A DNA stretch of 7,747 nucleotides, taken from assembly GCA_947425005.1 (NCBI GenBank), contig CANDYP010000065.1:1-7747 (forward strand). The letters run 5' to 3'. The first letter of the stretch is position 1. Every line of letters begins with the position of its first letter. The notes beneath the pieces were generated by a model, which saw only the letters and a program-made list of their open reading frames with translations, did no database searches and was not told the DNA's origin. This document shows positions 1 to 4,515 of this stretch, in pieces. The translations under genes were made by a program, and so were the position numbers. This DNA is from Rickettsiales bacterium (GTDB lineage Bacteria; Pseudomonadota; Alphaproteobacteria; Rickettsiales; UBA1997).

Positions 1-78
1 TGTTACAGAAATTTAGCTGAGTTGAGCGGGTTGGTGGTGTTTCGCAATGGGTCTAATGACGGATCTGTGGTTAATTAG
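1..78 (+). CDS. Possible 3' end of an upstream gene (partial)
   Basis: The first plus-strand frame is open from base 1 for 25 codons and ends at TAG (76-78), while the other two plus frames hit stops within the first 25 bases. If real, it is the C-terminal tail of a gene that starts outside the window, and its stop overlaps the stop of the minus-strand gene that ends at 75. The tail is short and shows no motif, so an open frame by chance is quite possible. Confidence 0.22.
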   Translation, partial: CYRNLAELSGLVVFRNGSNDGSVVN

Positions 79-1586
79 ACTGATAGGCTTGATGTGGAAG
101 CGACATTTTGTGCTAATTTTTTTGCACTAACTTGTGTTGCAATGTCTTTCAAAGTCTGACCATTTCCCAAATCTCTCCTATCTTTATGAATTTCTTTTTC
201 CCCTTGCATGCCCTTCAATTGCTCACAAACCGATAATGGCAAGTGTGTTAAGCGCATTCCCTTTTCTGAAAAACTATTTCTGCCACTGTAGATCCCACAG
301 TCCGCACAACGCGCTTGGAATAACGCAGAAAATTTCTTTTTCCAAGGTTCTGGGGCATCTTGCGAAGGTTCGTACCCATCACCAGATCGCTTTAGAGTAT
401 TCGAAATGCCGCCATTCTCTTGAGCTTTCTCAATCAACTTACAAACATCTCTTAACGTTAAATTCGCATTACCATAATCTTTTTTGCTCCCTTGAATCGT
501 CTTCATGACCTCATGAATAATACTCAACATTGTTCGCTCAATATTATGCTTCTGAGGGTTTAATTCTTCGCGTCCATTCTCAAAGTCATAAATACCATCA
601 AGCACTTTGAACCTAGTGCCCCGATCTTTTCCTCTGTCTTCTGACCAAATACCCTGCGATTTTAGTGGCTGGTAATGCCGAAACTTTCCCACCTCTTTTA
701 ATTCTGTACGTTCTCTTAGTTTTGGAGAGTTAGAGGCTGTGGATTCAACAGATTGGGATCCACCAGGTAACTTTGGTTGCGGGCTTGAAGACTTTGCGAT
801 TGACCAAGATTGGTCTACATTTTTTTTGTATTCTTCTTCCACCCCGAGCACTTGAGCAAGAGGTAAAATATTCTCAAAGATGATGGGGATGGGGATAGGT
901 TCCTGCAATTTGCTTTCCAGGCAGTGTAGCGTTACGCCAGAACCTGTGATGCGTAACTCGTGAGCAGTATTATTAACTTTGTATTCAAGAACATCATCTG
1001 GGGGCGAAGTGGTTAAATTTTTATCCTGAGGCGGCGGTGTTAAATTTTCTATTTTTTCTTCAGTTAAACTATCCAGTAAGGCAATCAGGTAAATATTAAT
1101 TAATGATTTACCGGCTGTTTTCATTTTTCTTAGGAAGTTCTGTATCGGCGCGCCCGCACCAACCTGCCCCGTATTCCGATAATCCTCATTTACTGCATGT
1201 CTTGCGTCCATTTGGCTAGACGCGGCAATTGGTGGCGATTTAGTGAGGCCTGCCCGATCACTTCCTGCACTTGATTCCGATGCGAATTGACTAGAAAGAT
1301 TGCGTCCTGTTTTCAGGAGGTGGACGGGCTGTTCTAAGCCTGATTCTGAATTTGAGTCCGATTCTGAGTCTGAGTCTGTCCTTGAGTCTGATTCTGAATT
1401 GTCAGATGGAGAAAATATGGTGCCGACACGTCGTCTTTTTTTTGTAGATAAGCTGCGAGTGTAGCCAACTAATAAAGAGTCTGGTTCGACCATCCCGTTA
1501 CTATTGTTGGCCGGAGTGGTTTGGTTAATATCCCGCTCTGGTAAACCTAACTTACTTCCGCTAACTGAAGTGGAACGTTTAGACAT
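75..1586 (-). CDS. Serine-rich low-complexity protein, NLS-like and acidic tracts
   Basis: I do not recognise this 503-aa family and assign no function. Visible features, in order: a polar N-terminus; a basic cluster KKRRRV at residues 49-54; a serine/aspartate/glutamate tract at 61-82; proline/serine-rich linkers (about 115-125, 184-197, 266-290); a short hydrophobic stretch at 162-173; a likely helical segment around 348-390; and a Cys/His set C427-x2-C430-x17-H448-x5-C454 that might bind metal. There is no signal peptide and no clear transmembrane segment, so the protein is cytosolic or exported by a non-Sec route. The long uninterrupted frame with varied composition argues for a real gene. 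The ATG at 1584-1586 is the first in frame and is preceded by AATTAGCTAAAA without a Shine-Dalgarno. A basic cluster followed by acidic serines resembles eukaryotic nuclear proteins (inference), so a secreted effector is one possibility; an ordinary disordered protein is another. Confidence 0.72.
   Translation of the reverse strand: MSKRSTSVSGSKLGLPERDINQTTPANNSNGMVEPDSLLVGYTRSLSTKKRRRVGTIFSPSDNSESDSRTDSDSESDSNSESGLEQPVHLLKTGRNLSSQFASESSAGSDRAGLTKSPPIAASSQMDARHAVNEDYRNTGQVGAGAPIQNFLRKMKTAGKSLINIYLIALLDSLTEEKIENLTPPPQDKNLTTSPPDDVLEYKVNNTAHELRITGSGVTLHCLESKLQEPIPIPIIFENILPLAQVLGVEEEYKKNVDQSWSIAKSSSPQPKLPGGSQSVESTASNSPKLRERTELKEVGKFRHYQPLKSQGIWSEDRGKDRGTRFKVLDGIYDFENGREELNPQKHNIERTMLSIIHEVMKTIQGSKKDYGNANLTLRDVCKLIEKAQENGGISNTLKRSGDGYEPSQDAPEPWKKKFSALFQARCADCGIYSGRNSFSEKGMRLTHLPLSVCEQLKGMQGEKEIHKDRRDLGNGQTLKDIATQVSAKKLAQNVASTSSLSV
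1341..1406 (-). repeat. Degenerate 6-bp tandem repeat coding the Ser/Asp/Glu tract
   Basis: On the plus strand this stretch is made of GATTCTGA/GAGTCTGA-like units repeated at 6-bp spacing. On the coding (minus) strand it gives alternating Ser-Asp/Ser-Glu dipeptides, residues 61-82 of the 503-aa protein. Because the unit is a multiple of three, slippage would change the tract length without breaking the frame. Confidence 0.7.
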
Positions 1587-1756
1587 TTTTAGCTAATTTA
1601 ATGATTAATTTTCGAATAAATTAAGCGAGGATTTGAGAACAATTTTTTAAAGAAATGCTGCTGTATCAAAGCAGAAATGTTCAAGTTTCAAGTAGCTTTG
1701 GTAATACCCATTCAAGTTGAGCATACCGAATAAATAAGGAATTTATCCCCTCACCC

Positions 1757-1784
1757 CATCATACCGAATTTGTTTCAGGTTCTG
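1757..1784 (+). repeat. Degenerate palindromic repeat (CACCCCGG-type family)
   Basis: The sequence CATACCGAATTTGTTTCAGG follows the pattern of the cleaner copies at 2087 and 6471 (ACCCCGG, then CTTGT, then a reversed arm and GGTCC), with several substitutions. The dyad is now imperfect. It overlaps the last codons and stop of the small minus-strand ORF ending at 1775. Confidence 0.45.
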
Positions 1785-1912
1785 TTTTGTAACTCAATAA
1801 AAAAGTTGGGATTCTTGAATCGGTTTGAGTACAGCTTCTGCGAAGCGCGCACTGTAATTTCGAAACCATTAAACACAAAATCTTTCTCACTCTTTTTCAA
1901 AATAATTTTCAT
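1775..1912 (-). CDS. Small hypothetical protein, 45 aa
   Basis: A minus-strand frame runs from ATG (1910-1912) to TGA (1775-1777) and encodes 45 residues starting MKIILKKSEKDFVF. The composition (charged lysines and glutamates alternating with Phe, Ile and Val) looks like a folded small protein or a fragment of one, much more than the opposing plus-strand reading does. The open frame extends seven codons upstream of the ATG to an in-frame TAA, with no Shine-Dalgarno. Its last codons and stop lie in a degenerate palindromic repeat, so the C-terminus may have been supplied or truncated by repeat insertion. I do not recognise a family. It may be an intact small gene, a truncated remnant, or chance. 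Confidence 0.35.
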   Translation of the reverse strand: MKIILKKSEKDFVFNGFEITVRASQKLYSNRFKNPNFFIELQNRT

Positions 1913-2004
1913 CACTTCAACATCGAACCAACCTTACCCAACAAGCTATTCTTTTCCTATCCTCATCCCCAGAGCCTACGCGGGAAAAAATACTCGATCT
2001 AATC

Positions 2005-2025
2005 ACCCTCCCCTTGAGGGAGGGT
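2005..2025. repeat. Hairpin ACCCTCCC-cttga-GGGAGGGT
   Basis: Eight-base perfect arms (2005-2012 and 2018-2025) enclose a five-base loop, giving a GC-rich hairpin. It is followed by GGGGTC (2052-2057) and GACCCC (2075-2080), which can pair around an internal TCGAG/CTCGA stem. No T-run follows, so it looks like a dispersed intergenic repeat rather than an intrinsic terminator. Confidence 0.55.
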
Positions 2026-2078
2026 CGATGAGCCTTAGGCGAATCGGGGAGGGGTCGAGTTTGTGCTCGAACTAGACC

Positions 2079-2203
2079 CCACCCTCAGTGTCACCCCGGC
2101 CTTGTGCCGGGGTCCATTTGGTCGCGGTTTCTTTGCAGAAATTAACACTCGAGACCTTGACGAGATGGACCCCAGCACAAGGCCGGGGTGACACTGAAGG
2201 TGG
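2079..2203. repeat. Inverted pair of CACCCCGG hairpin repeats (39-bp arms)
   Basis: The left arm (2079-2117) and right arm (2165-2203) are reverse complements with two mismatches over 39 bases, separated by 47 bases. Each arm contains its own small hairpin: ACCCCGGC-cttgt-GCCGGGGT at 2093-2113, and a one-mismatch version at 2169-2189. An outer imperfect dyad (CCCTCAGTGTCA at 2082, TGACGCTGAGGG at 2206) overlaps and extends it. The structure fits a small non-autonomous element or REP-like pair. Hairpins of the CACCCCGG..CTTGT..CCGGGGT type are common between genes of alphaproteobacteria (general knowledge, not searched here). Confidence 0.8.
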
Positions 2204-2320
2204 TATGACGCTGAGGGATTTTTATGCGTAGTCCCTGGTAGGGATGGGTTTCCGTTACAGTATCAGACTCAGGCTGGTCGGGGTTTACAACTCAGACCGA
2301 AACCGTTTCGTGAGTGAGAG

Positions 2321-2437
2321 AATTTGTGCTGGGGACGAGAAACCCCCCTACCCCCCTTATCAGGGGGGCTTAAACCGAACTCGATCAAGCCCCCCTGATA
2401 AGGGGGGTAGGGGGGTTTCTCGTCACAAGCACAAACC
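2321..2437. repeat. Palindromic element copy A, perfect 37-bp arms
   Basis: The arms 2334-2370 and 2388-2424 are exact reverse complements over 37 bases around a 17-base spacer containing CCGAACTCGATCA. Pairing continues imperfectly outward for about 13 bases on each side, to roughly 2321 and 2437. Each arm carries GAGAAACCCCCCTACCCCCC followed by a TTATCA-centred mini-hairpin of C6/G6. The perfect match suggests a recent or conserved copy. Other copies lie at 3280-3378, 5639-5659 (partial) and 7699 to the window end. No coding capacity for a transposase is visible, so it would have to be mobilised in trans. Confidence 0.88.
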
Positions 2438-2510
2438 CCGTCCAGCGGTAGGAGGGAAGTCGTTGCGACAAAAAAAACGCGCTGACCAAAAAATAATTGC
2501 AACTAATCCA

Positions 2511-2685
2511 ACGAGCCTCTCTCTTCGCGAGCGAGCAAAGCTCGATCTGGAGAAATGAGGAGCAGGTTAAACAGTTAGAAGATCAAGCTAAGGAAATGAA
2601 AAGAATGTCCGGCCATTTAGAGTAGTTAATGCGCGAAAGATCAGAGGCGGAAAAAAGTAAAGGTGGGTGTTGCGTGGTTTCGTGA
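2511..2685 (+). pseudogene. Remnant of a coiled-coil protein with CaaX-like C-terminus
   Basis: Two adjoining frames give a continuous helical, charged sequence. The first reads SLSLRERAKLDLEK and stops at TGA (2556-2558). From about 2557 the next frame continues EEQVKQLEDQAKEMKRMSGH and meets an in-frame TAG at 2623-2625. The same frame then runs on for 19 codons to TGA (2683-2685), reading LMRERSEAEKSKGGCCVVS. The heptad-like spacing and continuity across a frameshift and a nonsense codon indicate a decayed gene 3' end; the 5' part is lost into repeat copy A. The terminal CCVVS matches the eukaryotic CaaX prenylation pattern, and yeast Ras2 ends CCIIS. That the ancestor was prenylated in a host is inference. 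A chance ORF tail remains possible. Confidence 0.45.
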
Positions 2686-2719
2686 GTGAGTTCTGCTAAA
2701 AAAAAGGGAGAGAGGCAAA

Positions 2720-2742
2720 GACTTCCTTTGCAAAAGGAGGTC
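2720..2742. repeat. Short hairpin, 10-bp stem
   Basis: GACTTCCTTT (2720-2729) pairs with AAAGGAGGTC (2733-2742) with one G-T wobble around a three-base loop. No T-run follows and no gene starts nearby, so a terminator or attenuator role is not supported. It lies just after the broken coiled-coil frame. Confidence 0.4.
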
Positions 2743-2884
2743 AACCACCAAACTCAGGCTGGTCTGGATTAAGAAATTGAATTAATTTTGAGTAAAGTTT
2801 TGCCTAATTTTTGTAATTTCTAAGTGCGGTTTTTGAACTCTTGGAACTCCTTGACATTCTAAAGCTAATGAGGGTTTTTGAAAG

Positions 2885-2906
2885 ATTTTCTACACGTGTA
2901 GAAAAT
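2885..2906. promoter_or_regulatory. 22-bp perfect palindrome, operator-like
   Basis: A perfect dyad with no spacer, centred on ACGT (core TTCTACACGTGTAGAA), extends 11 bases each way. Its size and form resemble binding sites of dimeric regulators, or alternatively a simple hairpin. It lies about 100 bases beyond the thiS stop and has no clear gene start on either side within 100 bases, so its target is unknown. A T-rich stretch follows on the plus strand but not immediately, so an intrinsic terminator is a weaker reading. Confidence 0.4.
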
Positions 2907-3006
2907 TCACTTTTTCCCCTTCGTTTTTTCTCCACTTTTTCTCGTCAAAAAAATAAAAAACACTCGTCTTTTTTCGTGCGTAGACCCCGGGAGAATGATC
3001 AAGAAA

Positions 3007-3207
3007 TTAACCGCCACCAATAAAATGCACAATCTCCACACGACTTCCCTCATCCAACATCACTTCGGAAAATTGCTCGGGATTTACGATTTCTAAATCC
3101 TTCTCCACGGCGATTTTTTTGACATCTAGATCCAAATCCAAAATTAATTCCGCCACGCTCAAGCGCTGAGTCAGAAATTTTTCTTCGCCGTTTAAAATAA
3201 TTTTCAT
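3007..3207 (-). CDS. thiS: Sulfur carrier protein ThiS
   Basis: This 66-aa ubiquitin-like protein carries sulfur as a C-terminal thiocarboxylate for thiazole synthesis in the thiamine pathway, acting in the cytoplasm with ThiF (adenylation) and ThiG (thiazole synthase). The length is typical of ThiS. The N-terminus MKIILNGEEKFL is the usual first beta strand and turn, SVAELILDLDLD is the following helix, and the end VEIVHFIGGG carries the essential terminal glycines (family knowledge). The ATG at 3205-3207 is preceded by TTCAAAA with no Shine-Dalgarno. No thiG, thiF or other thiamine gene lies in the window, and downstream on this strand is repeat-rich sequence. It therefore stands alone, divergent from lptF. 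A related MoaD-like carrier is less likely given the size and ending. Confidence 0.88.
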   Translation of the reverse strand: MKIILNGEEKFLTQRLSVAELILDLDLDVKKIAVEKDLEIVNPEQFSEVMLDEGSRVEIVHFIGGG

Positions 3208-3223
3208 TTTTGAATTGGTTTGG

Positions 3224-3253
3224 TTGAAACTAATTTTAGGATTATTTTACGAT
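3224..3253 (+). promoter_or_regulatory. Candidate sigma70 promoter for lptF-lptG
   Basis: TTGAAA (3224-3229) and TACGAT (3248-3253) are separated by 18 bases. They match the -35 consensus at 5 of 6 positions and the -10 consensus at 4 of 6. A start near 3260 would place repeat copy B inside the 5' untranslated region of lptF. The prediction is by eye only. Confidence 0.35.
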
Positions 3254-3273
3254 GCATTGGATTTTATTCACAA
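3244..3273 (-). promoter_or_regulatory. Candidate sigma70 promoter for thiS
   Basis: On the minus strand TTGTGA (3268-3273) and TAAAAT (3244-3249) are separated by 18 bases; the -10 matches at 5 of 6 positions. Its -10 overlaps the candidate -10 of the lptF promoter on the other strand, so polymerase could occupy only one at a time. The prediction is by eye only. Confidence 0.33.
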
Positions 3274-3279
3274 TTTCTT

Positions 3280-3378
3280 TGTGACAAGAAACCCCCCTAC
3301 CCCCCTTATCAGGGGGGCGTTGCACCGAACTCGATCAAAGCCCCCCGGAGAAGGGGGGTAGGGGGGTTTCTCGTCACA
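3280..3378. repeat. Palindromic element copy B, upstream of lptF
   Basis: The arms 3280-3318 and 3340-3378 are 39 bases with three mismatches around a 21-base spacer that again contains CCGAACTCGATCA. It is the same element as copy A at 2321-2437, with a 4-base longer spacer. It sits between the candidate promoter and the likely start of lptF, so an lptF transcript would carry a long G/C-rich hairpin in its leader. Confidence 0.88.
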
Positions 3379-3411
3379 ATCTCAAACCCTCTCGTCACAA
3401 ATTCTCAAACC
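3370..3411. repeat. Imperfect 21-bp tandem duplication at the edge of copy B
   Basis: CTCGTCACAATCTCAAACCC (from 3370) is followed directly by CTCGTCACAAATTCTCAAAC (from 3391). Copy A ends in the related CTCGTCACAAGCACAAACCC (from 2419), so this word appears to be the outer end of the element, duplicated here. It ends 10 bases before the TTG start proposed for lptF. Confidence 0.6.
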
Positions 3412-3420
3412 AAAATACTT

Positions 3421-4515
3421 TTGAAACTCTACTCCCGCTACATTTTCCGCAAGGTTCTGATTGGTTTTACTGCCTGCATTTCCATCCTAATTTCACTAAT
3501 CTGGTTTAGTCGCGCTATTACCTTCGTGAAATATGTTACCGAAAATGGCATCGCCCTCAGCCATTTTTTTTACCTCTTCTTGCTGATCCTGCCTTGGCTA
3601 CTTTTATTCATCATTCCGATCTCCTTGCTGGCCGCCGTCCTCATCACTTACAACCGACTAATCACCAGCAACGAAATCACGATTCTTAAAAATTCCGGCC
3701 TGACCAAATTCACCATCAGCAAGCCAGTCATGTCTCTAGCCCTCATCTCCACTTTATTTTGCTTTTTGATTTCATTTTATTTGATGCCCTACGCGAATAA
3801 AAAATTACGCCTTTCGCGCATCGATCTTAACAACAATTACACCAATTTATCGATTAATCCGCAGACATTTGAAACGCTGAAAAGCCTGACAATTTACACC
3901 AAAGATCGCGACGAAAATAATAAACTTTTTGGAATTTTGCTGCACGACGAAAGGGTGGCGACTTACTCCACCACCATCACCGCCGAGACTGGCCACATCG
4001 TCGCTCAAGATGATGCGGCGTTACTTTACATGGAAAATGGCACGGTGCAAAAATTTAATTACGACACCAAAAAATCCGAGATTCTTAATTTCGACAATTA
4101 CGTTTTTAACCTGACCAACAGCGAAGAAGACAAATCCACTCTGCATTGGAAATCAAAAGAGCGTTACCTGAATGAATTACTGAACCCGGAAGATGGCCTC
4201 GACAAAGACGATCCAGCGCGCTTTCGAACTGAGCTCCATCAAAGATTCACCTATCCTTTGCTGCCGGTAATTTTTTCGATTCTAGCTCTAGCCTGTATTT
4301 TAAAGGGCTCGTTTAATAGAAGAGGGAATTCCGGAAATATTATTTTAGCAGTTTGCATGTCGACAGTTTTTCTGATCATCACCATCGGACTCTACGACAT
4401 CATTGAGTCTTCGCCCCAACTCATCCCGCTACTTTATCTAAATTTTATCTTATTTTTTGGAATCAGCTTACGTCTTTTAAAAGACGATTCCCGCAAAATT
4501 TCGGCAATCAAATGA
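3421..4515 (+). CDS. lptF: LPS export permease LptF (YjgP/YjgQ family)
   Basis: LptF pairs with LptG in the inner membrane; with the ATPase LptB they extract LPS and pass it to LptC/LptA for transport to the outer membrane. From TTG 3421 the protein is 364 aa, close to the usual length. Membrane helices fall at about 12-32, 48-76 and 100-121, then a periplasmic beta-rich domain (about 122-275), then helices at 276-296, 305-325 and 332-352. The coupling segment SNEITILKNSGLT (82-94) is the conserved cytoplasmic motif of the family. The frame is open back to a TTG at 3220 (431 aa), but that 67-residue extension is encoded by palindromic repeat copy B and its duplicated end, and it precedes the normal LptF N-terminus. 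I therefore prefer TTG 3421, although no Shine-Dalgarno supports either start. The stop overlaps lptG by ATGA, implying coupled translation. Confidence 0.9.
   Translation: MKLYSRYIFRKVLIGFTACISILISLIWFSRAITFVKYVTENGIALSHFFYLFLLILPWLLLFIIPISLLAAVLITYNRLITSNEITILKNSGLTKFTISKPVMSLALISTLFCFLISFYLMPYANKKLRLSRIDLNNNYTNLSINPQTFETLKSLTIYTKDRDENNKLFGILLHDERVATYSTTITAETGHIVAQDDAALLYMENGTVQKFNYDTKKSEILNFDNYVFNLTNSEEDKSTLHWKSKERYLNELLNPEDGLDKDDPARFRTELHQRFTYPLLPVIFSILALACILKGSFNRRGNSGNIILAVCMSTVFLIITIGLYDIIESSPQLIPLLYLNFILFFGISLRLLKDDSRKISAIK

Larger units (their letters stand above)
1587..3006. other. 1.4-kb repeat-rich decayed intergenic region
   Basis: No full-length gene can be supported across this stretch. 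It contains one small plausible minus-strand ORF, several hairpin-forming repeats, a disrupted coiled-coil reading frame and a perfect palindrome, each listed separately. Bases 1587-1756 show only A/T-rich sequence with a small CTGCT/AGCAG hairpin and a repeated CATACCGAAT word (about 1720 and 1760). Bases 2743-2884 and 2907-3006 show nothing beyond T-rich and A-rich runs. Two short exact words recur in swapped order: a 13-mer ACTCAGGCTGGTC at 2267 and 2752, and a 14-mer GTTTCGTGAGTGAG at 2305 and 2677. This suggests rearranged fragments of older sequence. Confidence 0.6.

Noticed and set aside
134..508. Plus-strand 124-aa frame
   Set aside because: It lies entirely opposite the 503-aa minus-strand gene, is rich in His/Ser/Leu as expected of an antisense reading, and has no domain features.
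1770..2075. Plus-strand 101-aa frame
   Set aside because: Its second half reads through the GC-rich hairpin repeat and its first half is the mirror of the more protein-like minus-strand ORF at 1775-1912.
2363..2416. G-quadruplex in the GGGGGGTAGGGGGG runs
   Set aside because: The three G6 runs could in principle take part in a quadruplex, but the strong 37-bp duplex hairpin competes, and nothing in the sequence favours the quadruplex.
2244..2502. Frames through element copy A on both strands (KPPYPPYQGG peptides)
   Set aside because: The peptides come from the palindromic arms themselves, so both strands give the same proline/glycine sequence; this is repeat translation, not a gene. The last part of the plus frame (from about 2511) is kept as part of the pseudogene.
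1587..3006. tRNA or other structured RNA gene in the long gap
   Set aside because: I found no cloverleaf, no TTC-containing T-arm with matching acceptor stem, and no riboswitch-like conserved core; the only stems are the repeat hairpins listed.
2841..3023. Plus-strand 60-aa frame
   Set aside because: It has low-complexity Phe/Arg/Lys composition over a T-rich stretch and the palindrome, runs into the thiS 3' end on the other strand, and shows no motif.
2334..3378. CRISPR array from the recurring C6/G6 repeats
   Set aside because: The repeats are palindromic pairs at irregular distances of hundreds of bases, with no regular spacers and no cas genes.
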